Shown: one piece after another, positions 57,182 through 64,000 of the stretch
How the letters are laid out: each line of letters opens with the position of its first letter
Position numbering within the stretch: position 1 is the stretch's first letter
Source: Rhizomicrobium sp.
GTDB lineage: Bacteria; Pseudomonadota; Alphaproteobacteria; Micropepsales; Micropepsaceae
Length of the DNA: 64,000 nucleotides
Assembly (NCBI GenBank): GCA_037200045.1
Contig: JBBCHM010000002.1
Span: 605,241 to 669,240 of the forward strand
Direction: 5' to 3'
The notes under the pieces: generated by a model
The model's input: only the letters and a program-made list of their open reading frames with translations
Told to the model about the DNA's origin: nothing
Database searches by the model: none
Translations under genes and position numbers: made by a program

Positions 57182-57210
57182 GCTTCCGCGAGGGGGGAGA
57201 TCGCGGAAGC
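57182..57210. terminator. hairpin in the 300-nt gap between the receiver gene and the hybrid-kinase gene
   Basis: Perfect 10-nt arms GCTTCCGCGA and TCGCGGAAGC enclose a 9-nt G-rich loop, about 60 nt after the receiver stop on the minus strand. No T-run follows on that strand, so it may be a weak terminator or an mRNA-end structure of the fixLJ-receiver operon. The rest of 56969-57268 holds no supported gene; a promoter for the hybrid kinase would be expected there. Confidence 0.45.
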
Positions 57211-57268
57211 TTAATACACATAGTGCCGTCGTCTTCCGCGCGCCATTCGGAGAAACGTCTACGAAACT

Positions 57269-57646
57269 CTACGTAGGCGCGGCGAGCGCGGTCTCGATGA
57301 TTTGGATGAGCACTTCGTCGTCCGGCGGCTTGGCCAGCATCGTCGCGCCCAGGCGCTCGGCGGCCAGCGCTATCGTGTGATCGCTCCGTCCGGACATCAC
57401 CACGACCGGCGTGGTCACGCCCTGGCGGCGCAGTTCGGCGAGCAGCTCGATGCCGCTCGTCTCCGGCATGTGGACGTCCAGGATCAGGCAGGCGGCGCGC
57501 GCCAGATCGGCGCCGGCAAGAAGGTCCCGTGCCCCCGCGAAGGCCTGGGCCGCGATGCCTTCGGCGTCGAGCAGAATAAGCATCGACTCGCGCACAGCCT
57601 CATCGTCGTCCACGACGAAGACGAGGCGGTTGCTTTGGGGGCTCAA
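57269..57646 (-). CDS. single-domain response regulator, FixJ-receiver-like
   Basis: A 125-residue receiver without an output domain: VFVVDDDEAVRESM acidic pocket, phospho-acceptor Asp57 in CLILDVHMPETSGIEL, and Lys in MLAKPPDDEVLI. It resembles the receiver half of FixJ. The start is probably the TTG at 57646; the frame upstream lacks receiver sequence. It lies 87 nt after fixJ in the same direction, so it may compete with FixJ for phosphoryl groups from FixL, or tune the response as a phosphate sink. That role is inference. Confidence 0.8.
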   Translation of the reverse strand: MSPQSNRLVFVVDDDEAVRESMLILLDAEGIAAQAFAGARDLLAGADLARAACLILDVHMPETSGIELLAELRRQGVTTPVVVMSGRSDHTIALAAERLGATMLAKPPDDEVLIQIIETALAAPT

Positions 57647-57712
57647 TCCGGCACCTGCGCAATGGCAAGAGGCGACGCTATCGGGCCGGCCGCCCCGGGT
57701 TCCATACGCAAT

Positions 57713-57744
57713 AACCCCTACGCGCTGCAACCCCTATGCGCTGC
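57713..57744. repeat. 16-bp tandem duplication at the fixJ 3' end
   Basis: AACCCCTACGCGCTGC at 57713-57728 is followed directly by AACCCCTATGCGCTGC at 57729-57744, 15 of 16 bases identical. The second copy contains the fixJ stop; the first repeats it just downstream, so fixJ ends are unaffected. It looks like a recent slippage event. Confidence 0.85.
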
Positions 57745-58357
57745 CCTCGGGCGAGCGTCCGGCGGCCAGCGATATCCGCACGAGATCCGACAGGCTCCGG
57801 GCGTTCATCTTGTCCATGATGTGGGCGCGGTGGATCTCGATGGTGCGGGGGGAGATGCCAAGCTCATAGGCGGCGACCTTGTTCGAGCGTCCGACGACGA
57901 GCTGGTCGAGAACGTTGCGCTCCCGCGGCGTCAGCAGAGCGAGCAGCCTTTCCGCCGCCGCGGCTTCGGCGGCCTGGCTGCGTGTCTTGCTGCCGATTTC
58001 GAGGGCCCGGCGGATGGAGCCGAGCAGCATCTCGTCGTCGAACGGCTTTTCGATGAAGTCCACCGCCCCCGCCTTCATCGCGCGAACCGCCAGCGGCACA
58101 TCGCCATGGCCGGTGATGATCACGACGGGAAGGCCAAGCTTGCGCTTGACGACTTCTTCCTGAAGTTCGAGGCCATCCATCTCCGGCATGCGGATATCGG
58201 CGATCAGGCAGTGTCCCGCGCTTGCCTTGTCCGCCAAGAAGGTCTTGGCGGAAGCGAAATCCTTCACCGCGAAATTCGCCGATTCCAGCAATATCCGAAT
58301 GGAATCGCGAACGTCGTGATCGTCGTCGACCACGAAAATCAACGTATCGGTTGTCAT
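57734..58357 (-). CDS. fixJ: FixJ-type response regulator (receiver + LuxR HTH)
   Basis: A 207-residue regulator. The receiver (1-120) has VVDDDHDVRDS, phospho-acceptor Asp54 (LIADIRMPEMDG), and Lys104 in VDFIEKPFDDE, a hallmark of FixJ. The LuxR-type helix-turn-helix (about 140-200) has LTPRERNVLDQLVVGRSNK and SPRTIEIHRAHIMDKM. The ATG at 58357 overlaps the fixL stop (ATGA), so sensor and regulator are coupled. When phosphorylated it should activate fixK under low oxygen. A 16-bp tandem duplication covers its stop codon. Confidence 0.92.
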   Translation of the reverse strand: MTTDTLIFVVDDDHDVRDSIRILLESANFAVKDFASAKTFLADKASAGHCLIADIRMPEMDGLELQEEVVKRKLGLPVVIITGHGDVPLAVRAMKAGAVDFIEKPFDDEMLLGSIRRALEIGSKTRSQAAEAAAAERLLALLTPRERNVLDQLVVGRSNKVAAYELGISPRTIEIHRAHIMDKMNARSLSDLVRISLAAGRSPEGSA

Positions 58358-59844
58358 GCTGCTTCCCTCTGTCCGACAAACGGCACACAGAAGCGGAACG
58401 CGGCGCCCGGCCGATGGTCCGGCAGGGCCACGATGTTTCCTCCATGCGCTTCCAAAATCGATTGGCAAATCGTCAGTCCGATCCCCATGCCTTTCTCCTT
58501 GGTGGTGACGAATGGCTGGAACAGGCGCTTCGATACGGCCTCGGACAGACCCGGCCCGCTGTCATGGACGGTAACCCGGGCGAAGTCCTTGTTGTCGATC
58601 GCCGTTTCGATGATGAGCTCCCGCATGTCGACAGCTTGCATTGCCTCCAAACCGTTGCGGATGAGATTTATCAAAACCTGCTGAATTTGTACTTTATCGA
58701 TCAGCACCGACGGGAGCTTCAGTTCCAATCGAAGACACACCCGCACGCCCTGGTGGGCGGTGCCTACAAGACCCAAGGCAATCGCCTCCTCGACGACCAT
58801 GTTGAGATTTTCAGGCGCCCGGTTGCTTTTCCGCTTCTCCACGAAGTCGCGCAGATTGCGGATGATCGCGCCCGCCCTGAGCACCTGGGCGGCGGCCTTG
58901 TCCATGGCGTTCCTGGCGCGCTCCATGTTCGCGGGCTCGACCCGCTCGAGGATCCGCCGCGCCGCCTTCACATAGTTGGCGATGGCGGTGAGCGGCTGGT
59001 TGAGCTCATGGGCGATCGCCGTCGACATCTGCCCCATCGAACTTAGCCGGTTGATGTGGGCGAATTCCGACTGGAGCGCCTGCATGCGAAGTTCGGAACG
59101 CTTCCTTTCGCTGACGTCGCGGACGATCTTGGACGCGCCGACGATATCGCCGGCACCATCGCGCAAGGGCGAGATCGTGATGGACACATGTATGTCGTTG
59201 CCGTTCTTGTGCCGGCGAACCGTCTCGAAGTGCTCGACGTCCCGACCGGCGCAGATTTGCCCGATGATGCTTCCCTCTTCCGCCATGCGGTCGGGCGGAA
59301 TCAGCATCGATATGTTGGCGCCGAGCGCCTCGTCGGCCGTGTAGCCGAATATCCGTTCGGCGGATGCGTTCCAGCTCGTGATTATGCCGCTCAGCGTCTT
59401 GCTGAGAATGGCATCTTCCGAGGACTGGACGATCTGCGCCATGAGGCTGTCGACATCCACGTGCCTGGCCACTTCGGCCTTGAGCGGCGCCAGATCGCGG
59501 ATGACGCCGACGAAAATGCGTTCCCCGCCGACCTCGCTTTTCCCGACCGAAAGATGCATCGGAAAGGTCGAGCCGTCCTTGCGGCGTCCGGCGAGTTCGC
59601 AGCCGCCGATCCGTTTTTCGCCGGTCTTCAAATAGCTGGAGATGTAGCCGTCGTGCTCACCGCGATGGGGCTCCGGCATGAGCATCTTCACGTTCCGCCC
59701 GACGATCTCATCCCGGCGATAGCCGAAGAGTCCTTCGCAGGCATCGCTGCAAATTTGCACAATACCGCCCGTGTCGATGACGACGATGCCATCGACAGCC
59801 GTGTCCATGAGCGCCTTGAAAAGCGCGTCCTCGTTATGCGGCAT
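58354..59844 (-). CDS. fixL: FixL-type PAS-PAS sensor histidine kinase (altered haem pocket)
   Basis: A 496-residue soluble kinase with two PAS domains (about 5-120 and 130-250), HisKA (MGQMSTAIAHELNQPLTAIA, His279) and an HATPase domain (IRNGLEAMQA, EKGMGIGLTICQSI). The first PAS has the FixL haem pattern: MPEPHRGEHDGYISSY, whose His64 matches the proximal haem ligand (His200 in Bradyrhizobium). The following loop is two residues shorter than in known FixL and reads KRIGGCELAG, so the distal Arg (Arg220/Arg214) is missing and Cys82 falls at or near its place. Haem binding is likely but oxygen response may differ. It is coupled to fixJ by ATGA. Confidence 0.88.
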   Translation of the reverse strand: MPHNEDALFKALMDTAVDGIVVIDTGGIVQICSDACEGLFGYRRDEIVGRNVKMLMPEPHRGEHDGYISSYLKTGEKRIGGCELAGRRKDGSTFPMHLSVGKSEVGGERIFVGVIRDLAPLKAEVARHVDVDSLMAQIVQSSEDAILSKTLSGIITSWNASAERIFGYTADEALGANISMLIPPDRMAEEGSIIGQICAGRDVEHFETVRRHKNGNDIHVSITISPLRDGAGDIVGASKIVRDVSERKRSELRMQALQSEFAHINRLSSMGQMSTAIAHELNQPLTAIANYVKAARRILERVEPANMERARNAMDKAAAQVLRAGAIIRNLRDFVEKRKSNRAPENLNMVVEEAIALGLVGTAHQGVRVCLRLELKLPSVLIDKVQIQQVLINLIRNGLEAMQAVDMRELIIETAIDNKDFARVTVHDSGPGLSEAVSKRLFQPFVTTKEKGMGIGLTICQSILEAHGGNIVALPDHRPGAAFRFCVPFVGQREAA

Positions 59845-59881
59845 CGAGTGCTTCTATGTCCGTTCAACGCGACACATTCCG

Positions 59882-59893
59882 TTGTCCGTACGC
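59882..59893. promoter_or_regulatory. TTGTCCGTACGC motif upstream of fixL
   Basis: This site lies about 40 nt upstream of the fixL start and shares the core TCCGTA(C/G)GC with several sites upstream of fixK. It is a candidate operator for FixJ or a FixK-independent regulator. About 70 nt further up, TTGATT (59956-59961) and AATCAA (59974-59979) form a 6-bp dyad with a 12-nt spacer, too wide for an FNR box. Confidence 0.4.
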
Positions 59894-60101
59894 AAATCAC
59901 CCCTTCAGCAACAGAAGCTTGCTCACCAAAAAGGAAACATTACTACAAATAATAATTGATTCATTGTTTGGCAAATCAAAGTTCCAGACTTCGTTAAGAC
60001 CTCGGCCGCACCCCTTCCTCGGCTAGGTAGATGTCCTTAAAGGAAATCCCTGACTGCAGCCGCGCGTGGCGGTCGGGCAGACTCGCCAACTGGACATAGC
60101 G

Positions 60102-60293
60102 ATGGAGCACGGGGTGCGCCAAGAATCCAACTCATCACCGATCGGATCCAAGCCGGTGGGCGACATCGCGCGCGACCTGCGCGCCTATGCCAGCGCCGTG
60201 TCGGACGGACCCGTCGCCGCGAAGCTTCTGGCCGCTGCCGCGGAGCTCGACGCACGAGCCCCCGTTCGGCACAGCGCTAACGACGGCGAATAG
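60102..60293 (+). CDS. small hypothetical protein
   Basis: A 63-codon frame beginning at an ATG, reading MEHGVRQESNSSPIGSKPVG and DIARDLRAYASAVSDGPVA, then an Ala-rich helix. It has no signal peptide, TM segment or known motif, and no good ribosome site; a GTG at 60066 is an alternative start. Its codon usage looks like its neighbours. It lies between the divergent fixL promoter region and the convergent end of the PAS-protein gene. Whether it is made is uncertain. Confidence 0.4.
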   Translation: MEHGVRQESNSSPIGSKPVGDIARDLRAYASAVSDGPVAAKLLAAAAELDARAPVRHSANDGE

Positions 60294-60312
60294 GGCCCGA
60301 CTTTCATCCCGC

Positions 60313-61977
60313 TCAGGCCGCCGCCGGATTTTCACGGAGCGCCGCGTCGAAGCGTTCGATATCCGTCAGATCCTCGAAGACCACGAGCGTCGCGCCGAGC
60401 GGCAGCCGCGTGAGCGACACGGACAATATCCGTCCGTCGGCGCGCGTCACCCGGCCCCATTCGCCGTAGCGTGAAGGCTCGCCTCCGGTGACGCCGGCGG
60501 ACACCATGCTCCAGATGCTGTCGCGCCCGATCCTGGCGGCGCTGGTGGCGGCGATCCGGCTCAAATGCGGCTCCGCCGACAATTCGCCCTCTTCGAACTG
60601 CCAAAGGTCGGTGAATGCCGAGTTGTGCATCTTGAGCCGGCCGTCGGGGCCGAACACGGCCATGCCGTCTTCGATCGCGTCCAGCGTCGCGCGCTGGGTC
60701 TGGGTCAGCATGTGAAGCGAGGTGTTGAGGTGCAGCGTTTCGCTGATGTCCTCGAAGACATAGTACACACCGCCGAGCAGGTAAGGGTAGGCTTTCACGC
60801 GCACGCTGCTGCCGCCCGCGATGTGCCAGGTTTCATCAATCTGGCCGTCGTCGACGTCGAACAGCCGCATGTGTTCGCGCTTCCAGGCCTGGAAGTCGCG
60901 CTGCTCCGGCAGGCGGCGGGTCTCGCGCAGGCGGTCGAAGATGTCGTCCAGTGCCGGATGGGATTCCAGCCAGGCTTCGGACAGGTCCCACATCTTGGCG
61001 AACAGCTTGTTGGAAACGGCCAGGCGGCGGTCAGAGCCGAAAACGGCGATGGCGGTGTCGACGCGGTCCAGCATGTCGCCATAGGCGTCGGTGGAAAGCT
61101 TGAGCTGGGCCTCGGCATGGGCGGAGTCGGTTACGTCGAGCGCGACCCCCGCGACGCTGGTGCTGGGCAGGCGGAACATGTCCACCGAAAGAGCACGCCG
61201 GCGTCCTTCGGTGACGGTGTAGCGGCGCTCGTTGAGCACGTCGTTGCCGTCCAGCACCGCGCCGGCAAGATCGCGTTCGGCGCGGACGAGGCGCGGATCG
61301 GTCTTCAGCGCTTTTTCCAGCGTGCCCGAACCGGTGGCGGTGACGAAAGCGCGGTTCGCCCAGGTCAGGGCGAGCTTGCGGTTGCGGATCCAGACCGGAA
61401 CCGGCAGTGCCTCGAGCACGGATTTGAGATCGCGCTCGAGCTCCGTGACGCCTTCTTCCACGCGCAGGAACAGCGCGGCGCGGCTGCCGATGACGCAGCC
61501 CTTCACCGAGACGCCGGGATGGCGGCCCGTGCGGACCATCGCCGTGAACGGCGTGCCGCCCTGAAGCAGCCCTTCCAGCTTGGCCGCGAGCTGCGCCGAA
61601 TCCGCGCCCGACAGGCAGGCTTGCAGCAAGGCGCTGCCGCCGTGATAGCTGAGCGGCGACGCCAGGTCCGAGCCCATGATCACGATCGCCTCGGGCGAGG
61701 CCTGGATCATGGCTTCGCGGAAGCGGATTTCCGACTGGGCGCGCGCCAGATTGCCGAGCATGACGTACCGCCTCGTCGCGGAACGGGCACGCTCCACGAA
61801 CGCCCAGACGCATGCGAAGAGTCCGATCAGCAGCGACGCGATCACGATCGACGCCATGGCGATCTCGCCCGGCTGCGTCGCGCGATGCGCGAGGCCGGAC
61901 ATCAGATCGGCGAGCATCGAAGTCCAATCGATCAGATGAAGATAACCGTTGAACAGCATGTCGAAGACGGCGTGCAT
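60313..61977 (-). CDS. membrane-anchored multi-PAS protein without kinase domain (PAS_7 type)
   Basis: A 554-residue protein with one N-terminal TM segment (about 40-62) and at least three PAS-like units: SVLEALPVPVWIRNRKLALTWAN, DMLDRVDTAIAVFGSDRRLAV and LDAIEDGMAVFGPDGRLKMH. The last two have the PAS_7 style found in DivL-like and related alphaproteobacterial sensors, including QRDFQAWKREHMRLF-type segments. It ends at ERFDAALRENPAAA, where kinases of this type would continue into HisKA, so no output domain is present. It starts 52 nt after fixK on the same strand and is probably co-transcribed. It may act as a scaffold or signal-binding partner; the ligand is unknown. Confidence 0.75.
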   Translation of the reverse strand: MHAVFDMLFNGYLHLIDWTSMLADLMSGLAHRATQPGEIAMASIVIASLLIGLFACVWAFVERARSATRRYVMLGNLARAQSEIRFREAMIQASPEAIVIMGSDLASPLSYHGGSALLQACLSGADSAQLAAKLEGLLQGGTPFTAMVRTGRHPGVSVKGCVIGSRAALFLRVEEGVTELERDLKSVLEALPVPVWIRNRKLALTWANRAFVTATGSGTLEKALKTDPRLVRAERDLAGAVLDGNDVLNERRYTVTEGRRRALSVDMFRLPSTSVAGVALDVTDSAHAEAQLKLSTDAYGDMLDRVDTAIAVFGSDRRLAVSNKLFAKMWDLSEAWLESHPALDDIFDRLRETRRLPEQRDFQAWKREHMRLFDVDDGQIDETWHIAGGSSVRVKAYPYLLGGVYYVFEDISETLHLNTSLHMLTQTQRATLDAIEDGMAVFGPDGRLKMHNSAFTDLWQFEEGELSAEPHLSRIAATSAARIGRDSIWSMVSAGVTGGEPSRYGEWGRVTRADGRILSVSLTRLPLGATLVVFEDLTDIERFDAALRENPAAA

Positions 61978-62029
61978 GATTGTGCGTTCCGTGTCGCTTG
62001 GCGGTGATATCGAGATGGGGAAGTGGCGT

Positions 62030-62758
62030 TCAGGCCGACGCGCCGCCGTCGGCGAGTTCGCAAAGCGCCTCGACGTTCCGGAGGACGAGCTGATGGGTGG
62101 TCGGCACGGCGATGAGCTTTTCGTTCTTCAGGGCGGTCACGGCGCGGCAGATCGTTTCAATCGTCAGGCCGAGGTGATCGGCGATGTCTTGGCGTCCCAT
62201 GGTGAGGTCGAGACGGCCGGTGTCCATCGCGCCGGTGCGGTCGGCGAGGCGCAGGATGAAAGAGGCCAGACGCTCCTTGGCGCTCTGGCAGCCGAGCACG
62301 AAGGTGTGAAGCTGGGCGGTCATGAGCGTGGTCGACAGATGCCGCAGGATATTGGCGCGGAAGCGCGGATCGCGTTCGGAGAGCCGGTCGAATTGCACGC
62401 GGGAATAGGCGACGAGCGTGACGTCGGTTACGGCTTCCGCGGTGAACGCCTGTTCCGTGCCGCCGAAAACGCCGAACAGATCGCCCGGCAGGACGAACTC
62501 GGCGATGTGGCGGCGGCCGTCCGGCGTGTGGCGGCACAGCCGGATCGTGCCGCTGACGAGGCGGTAGATGTTCTGGGCGCGGTCGCCTTCCTGGAAAACC
62601 GATTCGTTGCGGGCGAAACGCAGGCTGCTGCCGTGCTCGCGCAGGACGCTCAGATGCTCCTGCAGGCTTTCCGGCGCGCGCTCCGCCGGAGCGCCCATGA
62701 GGGGAAACGGGACCGCGCTTCTGAAAGTCGCGTCCTTCTGAGCGATGTTGAGTGTCAT
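62030..62758 (-). CDS. fixK: FixK-type Crp/Fnr transcriptional activator
   Basis: A 242-residue regulator. It has a cyclic-nucleotide-binding-like barrel (VFQEGDRAQNIYRLVSGTIR to VLPGDLFGVFGG), a dimer helix and a winged helix with RQDIADHLGLTIETICRAVTAL. The ExxxR of the recognition helix (ETICR) is that of FNR/FixK proteins, which read TTGATN4ATCAA. It lacks the N-terminal cysteine cluster of FNR, so it is FixK-like and needs transcriptional control, here most likely by FixJ. A Cys lies in the recognition helix, where redox modification of FixK2 has been described. ATG 62758 is chosen because upstream sequence is not CRP-like. It should activate the cco operon. Confidence 0.88.
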   Translation of the reverse strand: MTLNIAQKDATFRSAVPFPLMGAPAERAPESLQEHLSVLREHGSSLRFARNESVFQEGDRAQNIYRLVSGTIRLCRHTPDGRRHIAEFVLPGDLFGVFGGTEQAFTAEAVTDVTLVAYSRVQFDRLSERDPRFRANILRHLSTTLMTAQLHTFVLGCQSAKERLASFILRLADRTGAMDTGRLDLTMGRQDIADHLGLTIETICRAVTALKNEKLIAVPTTHQLVLRNVEALCELADGGASA

Positions 62759-63114
62759 GGCTTTCTGCTCCCTTGAGCACCGCGACGTCCGCGATGTGGT
62801 AACAGCATCGTTAAGATCGGATCGAATCAATAGCTGGGAAATCCGCGTACGGAGATTCGCTTGGAGAAAAGTCGGTACTTGTCCGTAGGCAGAGCGATTC
62901 CGGGGTCGAATCGAGGGGCCAAACAGGGGATTCTGCGTACACGGAGGGGCAACAACATGCCCGGCAGCGACTTTCGGGTCCATGGCGATCGGAAAACTCA
63001 CATGGATCGGGAGCGCCGGTCACGCTCCCTTTCGTCAGCCATTCCGACGCCTACGGACAGATCTTGAGCGCGTTTGCCTAAGAACGGCGGTCCGCCCTGA
63101 CTCGCCGAGGCGCG
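62759..63114. promoter_or_regulatory. fixK upstream region with repeated TCCGTA(C/G)GC motifs
   Basis: This 356-nt gene-free stretch lies upstream of fixK. TTGTCCGTAGGC is at 62879-62890 (plus strand). TGTCCGTAGGC recurs on the minus strand at 63049-63059, TCCGTACGC on the minus strand at 62844-62852, and a stretched copy (TCCGTGTACGC) near 62934-62944. The same core occurs upstream of fixL. Several copies in one control region suggest binding sites, FixJ being the likely protein. No -35/-10 pair could be assigned with confidence. Confidence 0.45.
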
Positions 63115-64000
63115 TCAGGCCGCCCGCGCGCCGGCCTTTTCGAGCGAAAGAAGGACATCCGGCGCCGCGGCGTGGACCTGGCCGCCGCCGAGGGCCCGGC
63201 CGGATGCCAGCCGCACGCCCGCGCGGCGAACTAGGCCCAGCGCCAACGCGTCGTGCACGTTCTCGGCATAGGCGAATGCGTGCTGGGCTTCCGCCGACCG
63301 GATGAGAGACTTGGCGAGAGCCGCGATCGCGGCCGGGCCGGATTCGTCGGGGAACTTGGCGAACAGGCCCGTGGCGCCCAGCCGGCCGCCTTCGATCAGT
63401 CGCGCCTGCGCGCTGGGAAGCTGCGCGAACACCCGCCGCGCATGCGCGCGGACCATCGCGACGATCTCGGCGAGACGCGCGGCCGGCGTTCCGGGCGGAA
63501 CATCCTCGATCTTGACGACCAGGAATGGATTTTCCACGGCACCGGCGCGGCGCAACGCGGATTGATAGAGCCGGCGGCCGCGCGGCGACGCCAGCGTCTC
63601 GAAACTGACCGGCGCGACGGCGGCCGCGGTCAGGCGCCGGGCGGCAATCTCGCGCGTCAGGAGCAGACACCGCTCCAGCATCGCCACGTCGAGCGACGGC
63701 CGAACGCGGGGATCGATACCATCAAGCGTGGCGGGCTCGGCCGGCGCGCCGCGCGTCGGCGTGCAGAGGAAGGTCGACGCGGTTCCGCGCCGCAGATCGT
63801 AGACGGGAAGAAAGCCCAGGCGCAGACCGTCGCATCCGGCGTGGCTGCCGACGGCGAGATCCGCAAGCGGATCGGTTTCGCTCGGCGCGGCGGAATCCGG
63901 AACACGCTCGGCCGCCGGGGCCGGACTTGTCGCTGTGCCCGCATTCTCGCGGCCACCAATCTCCGCGATCTGCGCCACCCGGAACAGGGGGGCGATCTTT
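63115..64000 (-). CDS. protein with degenerate EAL-like C-terminal domain (5' end outside window)
   Basis: The frame is open to the window edge (KIAPLFRVAQIAEIGG lies before the first possible GTG at 63978), so the gene probably begins beyond it. The visible ~290 residues have a variable Pro/Ala-rich stretch, then LGFLPVYDLRRGTAS, which resembles the start of EAL phosphodiesterase domains (PIvdL.tG). The rest is a barrel-like pattern with FLVVKIEDVPPG, AQARLIEGGRLGATG and SLIRSAEAQHAFAYAENV. The metal-binding and catalytic residues of active EAL domains (the E-A-L itself, DDF, EGVE) are not seen. A non-catalytic, c-di-GMP-binding or structural role is possible. Confidence 0.5.
   Translation of the reverse strand, partial: KIAPLFRVAQIAEIGGRENAGTATSPAPAAERVPDSAAPSETDPLADLAVGSHAGCDGLRLGFLPVYDLRRGTASTFLCTPTRGAPAEPATLDGIDPRVRPSLDVAMLERCLLLTREIAARRLTAAAVAPVSFETLASPRGRRLYQSALRRAGAVENPFLVVKIEDVPPGTPAARLAEIVAMVRAHARRVFAQLPSAQARLIEGGRLGATGLFAKFPDESGPAAIAALAKSLIRSAEAQHAFAYAENVHDALALGLVRRAGVRLASGRALGGGQVHAAAPDVLLSLEKAGARAA

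Noticed and set aside
59956..59979. TTGATT...AATCAA dyad upstream of fixL read as an FNR site
   Set aside because: The 12-nt spacer is far from the 4 nt needed between the half-sites read by FNR/FixK dimers.
62805..62835. Possible FNR/FixK box upstream of fixK (GATCGGATCGAATCAA)
   Set aside because: Only one half-site (ATCAA) is present; there is no TTGAT at the required 4-nt spacing.

Overview
The window is a GC-rich chromosomal segment of a hopanoid-producing alphaproteobacterium. The evidence is an hpnIJK hopanoid-glycosylation cluster, a FixL/FixJ/FixK oxygen-signalling set next to ccoNOQP-ccoGHIS (cbb3 oxidase), a promoter of the EcfG type and an HWE-family kinase. The genus cannot be fixed from this sequence; a soil or rhizosphere lineage such as the Micropepsaceae/Rhizobiales-like groups is a guess. 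No rRNA, tRNA, transposase, phage gene or CRISPR array is visible. Most genes sit in tightly packed, often ATGA-overlapping operons.

Layout. 1-4.7 kb: a plus-strand catabolic cluster (cut-off TauD/TfdA dioxygenase, MFS, SDR, GST, aromatic-acid-type MFS). 4.7-8.3 kb: hpnI-hpnJ-hpnK on the minus strand, with a REP-like palindromic element between hpnJ and hpnK. 8.4-9.6 kb: a Gly/His-rich secreted protein and a DUF3307 membrane protein. 9.6-27.7 kb: the most striking region, an 18-kb minus-strand run of six genes: TpsB transporter, a 3246-residue repetitive TpsA exoprotein, a TPR-CHAT caspase-like protein, an orphan secreted protein, a CHASE2 adenylate cyclase, and an MscS channel with a C-terminal cyclic-nucleotide-binding domain. 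From tpsA onward every junction is an ATGA overlap. 28-35 kb: a small exported protein, a second REP-like element, a flippase-like membrane protein, an A-T-TE NRPS-like enzyme, a PaaI thioesterase and an M32 carboxypeptidase. 35-44 kb: a TonB receptor with a TPR-sulfotransferase, a GH38 alpha-mannosidase and a serine beta-lactamase-fold hydrolase. 44-46.4 kb: an HWE kinase divergent from a single-domain receiver (EcfG-type promoter), then a Crp/Fnr regulator.

46.4-64 kb: microaerobic respiration and its control. ccoN-O-Q-P-G-H-I-S is one minus-strand operon preceded by a perfect FNR/FixK box. Upstream lie a hybrid kinase, a lone receiver, fixJ, fixL, a kinase-less PAS protein and fixK. A recurring motif (core TCCGTAsGC) lies upstream of both fixL and fixK. 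The inferred circuit is FixL to FixJ to FixK to the cco operon. The FixL haem-PAS keeps its proximal His but lacks the usual distal Arg.

The best candidate for an undescribed system is the TPS-CHAT-cyclase-channel operon. Its gene content suggests that a secreted or surface adhesin, a caspase-like protease, a periplasm-sensing cAMP synthase and a cAMP-gated channel act together. This is inferred from operon structure and domain content only.
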